A stretch of DNA of 64,000 nt, taken from Pseudomonas gingeri. GTDB lineage: Bacteria > Pseudomonadota > Gammaproteobacteria > Pseudomonadales > Pseudomonadaceae. The translations under genes were made by a program, and so were the position numbers. Shown one piece after another: positions 1-8,370 of this stretch. The DNA is taken from contig NZ_JACAOR010000019.1 in the NCBI RefSeq assembly GCF_013386115.1, forward strand, positions 124,001-188,000, in the 5' to 3' direction. A model generated the notes under the pieces. That model saw nothing but the letters and a program-made list of their open reading frames with translations, was not told the origin of the DNA and did no database searches. The stretch's first letter is position 1, and every line of letters begins with the position of its first letter.

Positions 1-453
1 CTCGTAGGCCGAGTCGCCGAGAAAGGCCAGCCAGCGGTGGTAGCGGGTGATGACGTCGAACTGGTCGCCGTGGATCACCAGCAGCTTGCGACCATCGGCG
101 GTGACATGCACCGCTTCGTCCACCAGCTGGATATTGCCCAGGATCAGCTTCGAATAGCGACGCAGGAACTCATCATGGTTGCCGGTGACATAGATCACCT
201 CGGTGCCGCGCTTGCTCATGGTCAGCAGGCGCCGAATCACGTTGGTGTGGGCCTGGGGCCAATACATGCCGCTGCGCAGCTTCCAGCCGTCGATGATATC
301 CCCGACCAGGTAGACCCGGTCGGCGTGATAGCCCTTGAGGAACTGCGACAGATGCTCCGCCTGGCAATCGCGGGTACCGAGGTGCACATCGGAAATCCAC
401 AGGGTTCGCACACGTTGCTTACGGCTGGGTTTGGCGAGCTCCGCACGGGTCAT
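1..453 (-). CDS. LpxH-type metallophosphoesterase (UDP-2,3-diacylglucosamine diphosphatase family), 3' part cut off by window
   Basis: The first 151 residues are visible and the frame stays open to the window edge. Calcineurin-like metal-binding motifs appear in the usual order: SDVHLG (D22, H24), GDIIDGW (D52), GNHDE (N92, H93) and VIHGDQFD (H128). The long insert after GDIIDGW and the HGDQFD block match proteins annotated as UDP-2,3-diacylglucosamine diphosphatase. True LpxH hydrolyses UDP-diacylglucosamine to lipid X at the inner membrane during lipid A synthesis. Pseudomonas also carries paralogues of this type whose substrate is unproven, so the symbol is left blank. The start at 453 is preceded by a weak GGAG-like site. 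It is divergent from the AraC gene. Confidence 0.85.
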   Translation of the reverse strand, partial: MTRAELAKPSRKQRVRTLWISDVHLGTRDCQAEHLSQFLKGYHADRVYLVGDIIDGWKLRSGMYWPQAHTNVIRRLLTMSKRGTEVIYVTGNHDEFLRRYSKLILGNIQLVDEAVHVTADGRKLLVIHGDQFDVITRYHRWLAFLGDSAYE

Positions 454-599
454 GGGCATTCTCCGGATTTTTCCTGAGCTTGCACCGGGGCAGTTAATGC
501 ACCATGACACTCCCGCGACAGTCTGATGACAGCCGCCGACCTGACATAACCGCTTCAAGTTCAACCGGTATAGACTGCGGACTTGCCGAGGAGACCGCC

Positions 600-1358
600 A
601 TGGGACCGTTCCTGACCCTGCGCCAGTACAGCGACGAGTTGATCGTCCACAGCCACGCCCACGCCCAACTGGTGTTCGGGCTCTCGGGTCGGCTCGACTT
701 CGAAATCGAAGGGCGCGGCAGCCGGGTCGTGCAGCAGAGCGTCGCGGTGATTCCCTATGACGCCCACCACACCTGCGGCAGCCCGGACGGCAGCCGTTGC
801 CTGGTGCTGGACGTGCCCGACGAACACTGGCTGGTGCAATCCCTGGGCGACCACGCCGATGCCAGCCGGCGCCTGCTCGACAACCCCGGTCCGCGACCGT
901 TGAATGCCAGCCAGGGCCAGTTGGTGAACTGGTTGGCCAACAGCCCGGTGCATGACCCGCTGATCGCCCGGCAAGGCGCCGTGCTGTTGCTCGCCAGCCT
1001 GAACAACGACGCCGCCGGTAGCGGCGACGGCAAGCGCCTGCCCCTGGCCGCGCTGGATGCGCATATCGATCGCCATGCCGCACGCCCGTTGCAGGTCGCC
1101 GACCTGGGGCGGATCGCCGAACTGTCCAATGCCCGCCTGCATGCACGATTCATGGCCGAATGCGGGCAGACGCCCATGGACTACATCCGCGGTCGCCGGC
1201 TGCGGCTGGCCCTGGGGATGCTGCGGGAAACCGCGTTGCCGATCGGCGAGATCGCCCTGCGCGTCGGCTACAGTTCGCAGAGCGCCTTTTGCGCCGCGAT
1301 GTCACGCGAATTCGGCGCCTCGCCCGGTGCCCTGCGCCGCGAGTCTGGCGACAACTAG
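600..1358 (+). CDS. AraC-family transcriptional regulator
   Basis: A 252-residue protein with an N-terminal cupin-like sensing region (about 15-95, His-rich SHAHAQ) and a C-terminal AraC-type double helix-turn-helix (about 150-248). The C-terminal part contains the typical PMDYIRGRRLRLA linker helix and VGYSSQSAF second recognition helix. An upstream in-frame start at 504 would add 32 residues of low-quality sequence. ATG 600 has a GAGGAG ribosome site seven bases before it and starts exactly at the cupin fold. The gene lies 78 bp upstream of an EamA transporter in the same direction, so the regulator may control that gene. This is inference from position only, and the ligand is unknown. Confidence 0.88.
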   Translation: MGPFLTLRQYSDELIVHSHAHAQLVFGLSGRLDFEIEGRGSRVVQQSVAVIPYDAHHTCGSPDGSRCLVLDVPDEHWLVQSLGDHADASRRLLDNPGPRPLNASQGQLVNWLANSPVHDPLIARQGAVLLLASLNNDAAGSGDGKRLPLAALDAHIDRHAARPLQVADLGRIAELSNARLHARFMAECGQTPMDYIRGRRLRLALGMLRETALPIGEIALRVGYSSQSAFCAAMSREFGASPGALRRESGDN

Positions 1359-1436
1359 CGCGAGTCCCGCGACAGACAGCGGTGCGCCCGCCCCTCTAGA
1401 CTGCAGCCTTGTGAACCCGCGCTTCCAAGGACTGCA

Positions 1437-2327
1437 ATGACTCCCCGTTCCGCCCTCGGCGCCCTGCATATCGGCGCACTGATGTTCGGCCTGACCGGCG
1501 TGTTCGGCAAGCTCGCCGCCGCCTCCCCCGCCATCATCGTCTTTGGCCGTGCCGCCTTTGCCGTGCTCGCCCTCGCGCTGTTCGCCGGCCTGGCCCGCAA
1601 TGGCGGCTGGCAACGCCTGCACGCCCGCGACTGGCAGGGCCTGCTGCTCAGCGGCCTGCTGCTGGCGGGCCACTGGGTGAGCTTCTTCATTTCGGTGAAA
1701 GTCGCCGGTGTCGCCATCGCCACCCTGGGTTTTGCCAGTTTCCCGGCCTTTACCGTGATCCTCGAAGGGCTGATCTTCCGCGAGCGCATCCGCCTGAACG
1801 AAATCGTCCTGGTATTGCTGGTCAGTATCGGCCTGGTACTGGTCACGCCTGATTTCGACCTCGCCAGCCAGGCCACCAGCGGCCTGCTCTGGGCGGTCCT
1901 GTCCGGATTGCTGTTCGCCCTGCTGTCCCTGACCAACCGTGCCGGTTCCGGGCGGATCCCGCCGGTGCAGGCGGCGCTGTGCCAGAACCTGGTGGTCGCC
2001 GCCTGCCTGCTGCCCTGGGCCGCCCCTGGGCTGGGAGACGTGCGCGCACTGGACTGGCTGTGGATCGGCCTGCTCGGGATCCTCTGCACTGGCGTCGCCC
2101 ACAGCCTGTTCGTCGCCAGCCTGGCGGTGATCAAGGCCCGTACCGCCGCCGTGGTCTTCGCCATGGAGCCGGTCTACGGCATCACCGCCGCCTGGTTGCT
2201 GTTCGGCGAAAACCCGAGCCTGCGCATGCTGCTGGGCGGCGCGCTGATCATTGTCGCCATCGTGCTGTCGAGCGTGCTGGGCCAGGCAGCCGCCCCGAAA
2301 ACCGCGAAAATCGCCCCGAACCATTGA
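1437..2327 (+). CDS. EamA/DMT-family membrane transporter
   Basis: A 296-residue, very hydrophobic protein with about ten membrane segments arranged as two EamA repeats. The conserved charged and proline positions at the end of each repeat are visible (second repeat: AMEPVYGITAAWLLFGE). Family members export amino acids, metabolites or drugs from the inner membrane by proton exchange; the substrate cannot be read from sequence. The start ATG is preceded by AAGGA. It follows the AraC regulator in the same orientation and may be its target. It is one of five EamA-type genes in this window. Confidence 0.9.
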   Translation: MTPRSALGALHIGALMFGLTGVFGKLAAASPAIIVFGRAAFAVLALALFAGLARNGGWQRLHARDWQGLLLSGLLLAGHWVSFFISVKVAGVAIATLGFASFPAFTVILEGLIFRERIRLNEIVLVLLVSIGLVLVTPDFDLASQATSGLLWAVLSGLLFALLSLTNRAGSGRIPPVQAALCQNLVVAACLLPWAAPGLGDVRALDWLWIGLLGILCTGVAHSLFVASLAVIKARTAAVVFAMEPVYGITAAWLLFGENPSLRMLLGGALIIVAIVLSSVLGQAAAPKTAKIAPNH

Positions 2328-2473
2328 TTTTCGGGGACTGTCCTATACTTCGAGCATCCGCAACAGCCAGCCGTCGTTATCCGGATACAAGGGCTGCTCG
2401 GCGCCAGCGGCAGTGTTCCAGGTAGTAGCTCGATGCCAGTTGCCCTCCTACTCAAACTGTGGAGGGTTTATCC

Positions 2474-2767
2474 ATGGATTTCATCAGTCTCCTGATTCAA
2501 CTGGTCAGTGGCGCGGTGGGTGGCAATCTCGCGGGCGCCGCCAGCGACAAGTACAGCCTGGGCCCCTGGTTCAATTCACTGGCCGGCGGTATCGGCGGGG
2601 TGCTGCTGACGCAGGTGCTCTCGGCCATCACCAACGGCAGCCTGGGTGGCAGCGTCGGCGACATGGACCTGACCGCCATTATCAGCAGTATCGCCGGCGG
2701 CGGTGTCGGCGGTGCGGTCCTGAGCCTGATCGCCGGTTTCATCAAGGCCAAGCTGAGTGCCCAGTAA
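2474..2767 (+). CDS. Small glycine-rich hydrophobic protein of unknown function
   Basis: A 97-residue protein made of alternating hydrophobic helices and Gly-rich turns (SGAVGGNLAGAASDK, IAGGGVGGAVLSLIAGF). It probably inserts in or lies on a membrane. The pattern resembles glycine-zipper proteins, but I recognise no named family. A GTG at 2459 would add five residues. ATG 2474 has a strong GGAGGG site seven bases before it and is preferred. A short hairpin (2793-2828) follows the stop. The gene stands alone between the EamA gene and a convergent SelW-like gene. Confidence 0.8.
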   Translation: MDFISLLIQLVSGAVGGNLAGAASDKYSLGPWFNSLAGGIGGVLLTQVLSAITNGSLGGSVGDMDLTAIISSIAGGGVGGAVLSLIAGFIKAKLSAQ

Positions 2768-2792
2768 ACCGGCGGGGGGAGAACCGGCGTGA

Positions 2793-2828
2793 CAACGTCA
2801 TTACCGCCATTGCGCGGCAATGACGTTG
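2793..2828. terminator. Hairpin between convergent genes
   Basis: A ten-base perfect stem (CAACGTCATT / AATGACGTTG) around a 16-base GC-rich loop lies in the 68 bp between the small Gly-rich gene and the convergent SelW-like gene. There is no T-run on either strand, so a classic intrinsic terminator is not certain. It may instead stabilise 3' ends. Confidence 0.45.
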
Positions 2829-2835
2829 CCGTCGA

Positions 2836-3120
2836 TCAGCGCGACTCGTTGTGGCCCAGGTCACGCTCGGGGTCGATCCGGTCGCGCACCCGCTGCTTGA
2901 GCACCTTGGCCTCGGGAAAGCCGCCATCGGCCTTGCGCTCCCAGATCTGCACCGCGTCGCAGGTGATGCGGAACACCCCGCCGGTCCCCGGCTCCAGGGA
3001 AACCTTGCCGAGATCGTCGGCGAAGGTGCTCAACAGTTCCTGGGCCAGCCAGGCGGCACGCAGCAGCCATTGGCACTGGGTGCAGTAGGTGATGACGATT
3101 TCCGGTTTACCTGCGGACAT
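2836..3120 (-). CDS. SelT/SelW/SelH-family (Rdx-type) thioredoxin-like protein
   Basis: A 94-residue protein with an N-terminal beta strand ending in a CTQC redox motif (C13, C16), then a long helix and a GTGGVFRITCD strand, as in bacterial SelW-like Rdx proteins. In these homologues cysteine replaces the selenocysteine of animal SelW. The family is thought to act in thiol redox reactions; the partner is unknown. It is divergent from plpD with overlapping promoters around 3145-3165, where the minus strand carries TATTAT as a likely -10 box. Confidence 0.88.
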   Translation of the reverse strand: MSAGKPEIVITYCTQCQWLLRAAWLAQELLSTFADDLGKVSLEPGTGGVFRITCDAVQIWERKADGGFPEAKVLKQRVRDRIDPERDLGHNESR

Positions 3121-3131
3121 GATTGGCTCGG

Positions 3132-3167
3132 GCTCCTGGCTGATCGGGCGCCGCTATAATAGCGCTC
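3132..3167 (+). promoter_or_regulatory. Divergent promoter region with perfect TATAAT
   Basis: TATAAT at 3155-3160 is a perfect -10 box for plpD and predicts a transcript start near 3167. Its complement reads TATTAT and could serve the divergent SelW-like gene. No good -35 box is seen for plpD. A start near 3167 leaves almost no leader for an ATG at 3172, which supports ATG 3193 as the translation start. Confidence 0.5.
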
Positions 3168-3192
3168 TTTCATGCTCCCCCCGAGATCCGTG

Positions 3193-5382
3193 ATGCGCCG
3201 CCTGTTGTCTTGCCTGTTGCTCTGCCTGCTCCCCCTTCTGTCGCATGCCGCCGAATCTCCCCGGCCCAAGGTCGGCCTGGTGCTCTCCGGCGGCGCGGCC
3301 CGTGGCCTGGCGCATATCGGCGTGCTCAAGGCCCTCGAGGAACAGGGTATCGCTATCGATGCCATCGCCGGCACCAGCATGGGGGCGGTAATCGGCGGCC
3401 TGTATGCGTCCGGCTACAAGATCGACGAACTGGAAAAACTGGCCCTGGATATCGACTGGAAACGCGCCCTGTCCGACGACCCGCCACGCGAGGACATGCC
3501 TTTCCGCCGCAAGCAGGATGACCGCGACTTCCTGGTGAAACAGAAACTCAGCTTCCGCGACGATGGCAGCCTCGGCCTGCCACTGGGAGTGATCCAGGGG
3601 CAGAACCTGGCCCTGCTGCTCGAAAGCATGCTGGCCCACGCCAGCGATACCCGTGATTTCGACAAGCTGCCGATTCCGTTCCGTGCCGTCGCCACCGATA
3701 TCGCCAGCGGTGAAAAAGTGGTGTTCCGCAAGGGCCACCTGCCCAAGGTGGTCCGCGCCAGCATGTCGATCCCGGCGGTGTTCGCTCCGGTCGAACTGGA
3801 TGGCCGGCTGCTGGTGGATGGCGGCATGACCGACAACATCCCCGTGGATGTGGTGCGGGAAATGGGCGTCGATATCGCCATCGTGGTCGACATCGGCACC
3901 CCGCTGCGCTCGCGCAAGCAACTGGCGACGGTGGTCGATGTACTGAACCAGTCGATCACCCTGATGACCCGGCGCAACTCGGAAGAACAGCTGGCGACCC
4001 TGCGCCGCGACGACATCCTGATCCAGCCGGCCCTGGCGAGTTACTCCGGAACCGACTTCGGCCGGGCCCGGGATATCATCGAGGCCGGTTACCGGGCGAC
4101 GCGCATTCTCGACGCCCGCCTGGCCTCGCTGCGCCCGCTGCAGAAACCCGATCCCGAACTGAATGCCGCCCGCGCACCGGAACAACGCACGCCGATCATC
4201 ACCGCCATCAAGATCGAGAACGACTCGAAGGTCGGCGACTCGGTGATTCGCTACTACATCCGCCAGAACCTCGGCGAACCTCTGGACCTGGGTCGCCTGC
4301 AGACGGACATGGGCACGCTCTACGGCCTGGACTACTTCGAGCAGGTGCAGTACCGGGTGGTACACAAGGGCCAGGACAATACCCTGGTGATCAGCGCCCG
4401 GGGCAAACGCAGCGGCACCGATTACCTGCGCCTGGGCCTGAACCTCTCCGACGACCTGCGTGGCGACAGCGCCTTCAACATCGGCGCCAGCTATCGGGTC
4501 AATGGCATCAACCGCCTCGGTGGCGAGTGGCTGACACGCGTGCAGATCGGCGACACCCAAGACCTCTACAGCGAGTTCTACCAGCCGCTGGACGAGGGGT
4601 CGCGGTACTTTGTCGCGCCTTACCTCAACGCCCAGTCACAGAACGTCGAGGCCACGCTCGACAGCGACCCGATCGCCGAATACCGGCTGGAACGCTACGG
4701 TTTCGGCCTCAACCTGGGCCGACAGATCGCCAATAACGGCGAGATCCGCTTCGGCATCGGCGAGGCCTGGGGCAAGGCCGACGTCAAGATCGGCGATCGC
4801 GACCTGCCGCGGGTGAGCTTCAGCGAGGGCTTCTACCAGTTGAAGTACTCCTTCGACTCCCTCGACAACGTCTACTTCCCCCATAACGGCGAGGACATCG
4901 GCCTGACCCTGCGCCAGTTCGATCCCAGCCTCGGTTCCGACCAGCGCTACCGGCAGTGGGAGTTCAAGCTGGACAAGGCCCTCAGCCAGGGGCCTAACAC
5001 CTGGATCCTCGGCGGCCGCTACGGACGCACCCTGGACAAGGCCGAAGTGGTGACCTCGAGCTTTCTGCTCGGCGGTGCCCGGCAACTGTCGGGGTTCCGC
5101 CAGGATTCGGTCACCGGACAGAACGTCAGCCTGATGCGCGCCGTGTACTACCGGCGGCTGACCCCACGCTCCTACCTGCCGCTGGACTTCCCGTTGTACA
5201 TGGGCGCCTCGCTGGAGCGTGGTCGCGCCTGGAACAACGACAACCAGTTCGACAGCGGCTACATCAATGCCGCCAGCATCTTCTTAGGCTTCGACACACC
5301 GCTGGGGCCGTTGAACTTCAGCTATGGGGTCAACGACGATAACCAGCAGGCCCTCTATCTCAACCTCGGGCAGACCTTCTGA
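3193..5382 (+). CDS. plpD: Patatin-like phospholipase autotransporter (type Vd secretion), PlpD family
   Basis: A 729-residue precursor. Signal peptide at about 1-20. Patatin lipase domain at about 26-300 with oxyanion loop SGGAARG, nucleophile GTSMG (Ser62) and catalytic Asp209 in VDGGM. Single POTRA domain at about 335-415, then a C-terminal 16-strand-type barrel ending in Phe, as needed for Bam assembly. This is the layout of P. aeruginosa PlpD, where the barrel exports the lipase (class A1 phospholipase activity). An in-frame ATG at 3172 exists, but 3193 gives a clean signal peptide and fits the promoter. It converges on the FimV-like gene across a perfect 14-bp hairpin. Confidence 0.93.
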   Translation: MRRLLSCLLLCLLPLLSHAAESPRPKVGLVLSGGAARGLAHIGVLKALEEQGIAIDAIAGTSMGAVIGGLYASGYKIDELEKLALDIDWKRALSDDPPREDMPFRRKQDDRDFLVKQKLSFRDDGSLGLPLGVIQGQNLALLLESMLAHASDTRDFDKLPIPFRAVATDIASGEKVVFRKGHLPKVVRASMSIPAVFAPVELDGRLLVDGGMTDNIPVDVVREMGVDIAIVVDIGTPLRSRKQLATVVDVLNQSITLMTRRNSEEQLATLRRDDILIQPALASYSGTDFGRARDIIEAGYRATRILDARLASLRPLQKPDPELNAARAPEQRTPIITAIKIENDSKVGDSVIRYYIRQNLGEPLDLGRLQTDMGTLYGLDYFEQVQYRVVHKGQDNTLVISARGKRSGTDYLRLGLNLSDDLRGDSAFNIGASYRVNGINRLGGEWLTRVQIGDTQDLYSEFYQPLDEGSRYFVAPYLNAQSQNVEATLDSDPIAEYRLERYGFGLNLGRQIANNGEIRFGIGEAWGKADVKIGDRDLPRVSFSEGFYQLKYSFDSLDNVYFPHNGEDIGLTLRQFDPSLGSDQRYRQWEFKLDKALSQGPNTWILGGRYGRTLDKAEVVTSSFLLGGARQLSGFRQDSVTGQNVSLMRAVYYRRLTPRSYLPLDFPLYMGASLERGRAWNNDNQFDSGYINAASIFLGFDTPLGPLNFSYGVNDDNQQALYLNLGQTF

Positions 5383-5391
5383 AGCCGCAGA

Positions 5392-5426
5392 CGACAACGC
5401 CGCACGGGTCAGGTGCGGCGTTGTCG
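5392..5426. terminator. Strong bidirectional hairpin between plpD and the FimV-like gene
   Basis: A 14-base perfect stem (CGACAACGCCGCAC and its complement) with a seven-base loop lies 9 bases after the plpD stop and 22 bases from the convergent FimV-like stop. There is no long T-run, but the stem is strong and well placed to end both transcripts. Confidence 0.65.
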
Positions 5427-5448
5427 GTGGAGCGCTAGGCAAGTGGCC

Positions 5449-7653
5449 CTAGCGGATGCTGGCGAGCAGCGTGCGCGCCGTCTGCTTGAGTGGTTCGTCG
5501 CCTTCGCGCAGCAGTTCATGGAGCAACTGGCTGGCGTTATCCAGGTCACCGATATTGATACAGGTCTGCGCCTGCTCCAGCTTGCTCGCGGTGGCCTGCT
5601 CACGCTCCAGGCTGTCGAAGTCCACTTCCAGCGGTTCGATATCCAGGGGCTGCTCATCGTCCATGAAGCTGTCGAGAAACTCGTCGTCCAGCGTATCGCC
5701 CACCAGCGGCAGGCTCAGTTCGGTTTCGACCGGTAACTCGGGCTCCGGCTCGGCAAAATCGCTGAGGAACTGCTCGTCGGGCATCTCGAGCACTTCAGGG
5801 AGTTCATTGAGGTTGCTGGCGAATACCGGTTCGGCAGCGGACACTACCGGCGATTCGGCAGCCGTCTTGCTGCGTTGCTGCGGTGCGTTGTCGAACGGGC
5901 TGACCAGATCCCAGTCGGCATCCATCGACAAGTCATCGAGATTGAGCTGGAACTCGTCCTCCAGCGGCTTGGTCTCGGCCTTGGGCACCGTTTCCATCCA
6001 TTCGGCGGCCAGCACCGGCGCGGCGACCGCGGCGGCGGCAGCGACCGGCACCACCGGGGCGCTGGCAGGCACCGGCGTGGGAGCGGGCGCAGGAGGTACA
6101 ACAGGCGCGGGTGCGGAAACCGGCGCCGCGGCGGCCTGCAGTTTCGGGTGCTTGGAACGCAGGTCGCGCAAGGTCGACTCGCTGAAGCCGGACGCCAACA
6201 GGCTCTGCTCTTCGACCGCATAGCCGGCACTGTCGCCCTGCTGGGCCAGCACGTCCAGCAGGCGCAGGCGCAGGTCCGTACGCTGGGGCTCCTTGAGCAT
6301 GGCTTCGCGCAGAATACCGGCGGCCTCGCTGAAGCGGCCGTAGGCGATATAGATGCTCACGCCCTCAAGGGCATCCGGGACTTCGTTGCTCTCGCGTCGA
6401 GCGGGCGCCAGCGGTTCGACCACCGGCTCGATCCGCCCGGCCGAGGCAGTGGCGGCCACCGGCGCGACGGCGGGCACGACCCGGCTGACCATCGGCGAGT
6501 CCTGAACCACTGGCGCGACAGGCACGGGCTCGCCCGCCACTTCGGCCAACTGCCGCCGCCGACGCACAACCAGCGCCGCGGCCAGCAGCAGGATCAGCAA
6601 GGCCAGCGCGGCCAGGAGCAGCAGGTTGAATCCGCCGGACTCTTCGGCCACCACCGGAGCCGGCACCACCGGCGGGGTCACCGGCGCGGGAGCAACGACG
6701 GGGGCGGCAACGGCCTTGGCCTTGAGTTCCGCCAGTTGGGCTTGCAGGTCGCCCAATTGCTTCTGGTCGCTGGCGATCTGCTCATCCTGTGCCTTCAGCC
6801 GCGCCTGCAATTCGTCGGCGTTTTTCTGCAGTTGCTGGTTTTCCAGGGTCGCCGCGGCCAGTTGTTCGGCATTCTGCGTCGCTTCAGGCACCGGCGCCGC
6901 CGGGGCCTGGGCAGCAGCCGGCGCAGGAGCACCCGGCACCACCGCCACATCCGGCAGCAACAGGCTCTGGCCCACTGTCAGCCGCTCGCTGCCGGGATTG
7001 AGCGCGCGGATGCCCTGGGACAACTCATTGACACTGGCTTGGCTGCCGGCGTCGCGCAGGCGCTTGGCAATGATCCAGGAACTGTCGCCCTTGACCACCG
7101 TATAACGCTTGCCCTGGGTTGCCGGCGGTGGCGCGATACTCACCGGCGGCGCCTGCGGCTCCAGCGCGGCACTGCGGGCCGGCAGGTTATAGGCGCTGGC
7201 AGCGCTGCCCGGTGGATCGAGCAAGACCGTGTATTCGCGCAGCAAACGGCCATTGGGCCGGTTGACCTGCACCAGGAAATTCAGGAAAGGCTCGCTGACC
7301 GGCTTGTTCGACTGCACCTGGATCACACTGCGGTTGCCCCGCAGGATCGGCGTGAAGCGCAGGTCGTTGAGGAAGAACACCCGCTCGACACCGGCGCGGC
7401 TGAACTCTTCGGGTGTCGCCAGGCTGACCGACAGCTCGCCTTCGGCCAGGTCACCCGGATCGACCAGGGCGATTTCCGCATTGAGCGGCTGATTGAGCGC
7501 CGAATGCAGGGTGATGTCCCCCAGTCCCATGGCCGAGGCCAATGTCGAATGCAGCAGTGATACCGCTGCCACCGCCATCCAGCGCAGGCGGATCTTGGTC
7601 ACCGGGGACTTTTCAGTGGAGCACCGCGACGCGGACTGCAAACTCTCGAGCAT
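5449..7653 (-). CDS. FimV/LysM-domain inner-membrane protein (FimV paralogue)
   Basis: A 734-residue protein with the full FimV layout: signal peptide (to about 41), FimV N-terminal domain (about 43-150), LysM peptidoglycan-binding domain (about 182-236), coiled coil (about 262-315), one membrane helix (about 343-362) followed by RRRR, an acidic cytoplasmic stretch rich in Ala/Pro/Glu, and the FimV C-terminal TPR-like domain (last 45 residues, INIGDLDNASQLLHELLREG). FimV organises polar structures and type IV pili. This copy sits beside plpD rather than beside truA, so it is probably a paralogue equivalent to PAO1 PA3340 (position from memory). AAGGG before ATG 7653 supports the start. Confidence 0.85.
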   Translation of the reverse strand: MLESLQSASRCSTEKSPVTKIRLRWMAVAAVSLLHSTLASAMGLGDITLHSALNQPLNAEIALVDPGDLAEGELSVSLATPEEFSRAGVERVFFLNDLRFTPILRGNRSVIQVQSNKPVSEPFLNFLVQVNRPNGRLLREYTVLLDPPGSAASAYNLPARSAALEPQAPPVSIAPPPATQGKRYTVVKGDSSWIIAKRLRDAGSQASVNELSQGIRALNPGSERLTVGQSLLLPDVAVVPGAPAPAAAQAPAAPVPEATQNAEQLAAATLENQQLQKNADELQARLKAQDEQIASDQKQLGDLQAQLAELKAKAVAAPVVAPAPVTPPVVPAPVVAEESGGFNLLLLAALALLILLLAAALVVRRRRQLAEVAGEPVPVAPVVQDSPMVSRVVPAVAPVAATASAGRIEPVVEPLAPARRESNEVPDALEGVSIYIAYGRFSEAAGILREAMLKEPQRTDLRLRLLDVLAQQGDSAGYAVEEQSLLASGFSESTLRDLRSKHPKLQAAAAPVSAPAPVVPPAPAPTPVPASAPVVPVAAAAAVAAPVLAAEWMETVPKAETKPLEDEFQLNLDDLSMDADWDLVSPFDNAPQQRSKTAAESPVVSAAEPVFASNLNELPEVLEMPDEQFLSDFAEPEPELPVETELSLPLVGDTLDDEFLDSFMDDEQPLDIEPLEVDFDSLEREQATASKLEQAQTCINIGDLDNASQLLHELLREGDEPLKQTARTLLASIR

Positions 7654-7783
7654 GAGTTTCCCTTAAGAAGGCAATAACACCTCCGGCGCCAGCCGGACCG
7701 GAATGCCGACACAATACACAGAACCAGTAACTCTTATAGTCTGCCGGCCGGAGATTCTCCAAATCCGGCAGAGCGGGAATGCG

Positions 7784-8218
7784 TCAGGACTTTTCCAGAT
7801 TGGCCAGGATGCGGCTGTGAACCCGCATGCAGATCCGCAACTCTTCGTCGTCGACACCCACGAACAGCTCGTGGCGCAAGGCGGTGGCAATGGTTTCGAT
7901 CTGCTCGATCAAGGGGCGGGCCGAGGGGCAGAGCACGATCTTCTTTGCCCGCCGGTCTTCGAGTACCGCCTGGCGCTGCACCAGTCCCTGAGTTTCCAGG
8001 CTGTCGAGCAAACGGGCCAGGGTCGGCCCTTCGACGCCGACACTCTGCGCCAGCTCACGCTGGGTAGGCGCCTCGGAGAAGCGCGCCAGGTGCAGCAATA
8101 CCAGCCAGCGGGCCTGCGACAGGCCCAGGCCGGCCAGGCGACGATCCAGCTCGGCGCGCCAGCCTCGGGACATGTGCGCCAACTGCATGCCAAAACGGTG
8201 TTCATCGGTTAACGACAT
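7784..8218 (-). CDS. MarR-family transcriptional regulator
   Basis: A 144-residue winged-helix protein. The recognition helix region (PTQRELAQSVGVEGPTLARL) is followed by the wing (VLEDRRAKKIVLCPSARPL) and flanking dimer helices, the standard MarR layout. Family members repress neighbouring genes and release DNA on binding phenolic ligands or oxidants. It lies between the FimV-like gene and recQ, all on the same strand but with gaps of 130-150 bp, so each probably has its own promoter. Its upstream AT-rich stretch (about 8235-8275, TAATTATTAG) could hold its own operator; this is inference. Confidence 0.9.
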   Translation of the reverse strand: MSLTDEHRFGMQLAHMSRGWRAELDRRLAGLGLSQARWLVLLHLARFSEAPTQRELAQSVGVEGPTLARLLDSLETQGLVQRQAVLEDRRAKKIVLCPSARPLIEQIETIATALRHELFVGVDDEELRICMRVHSRILANLEKS

Positions 8219-8370
8219 AAAAGACTCATGGTTAGACTGAAAATAGACAAAACTAATTATTAGTCAGCTAAGCATGGAGCCCGGCTGGAGGCAAGGCCTG
8301 CACTGTGTGCAAACATGACTTGTCGCAATTAAAACAGCGATGGTGTCGGGAATATTCCATTTCCCTCTCC

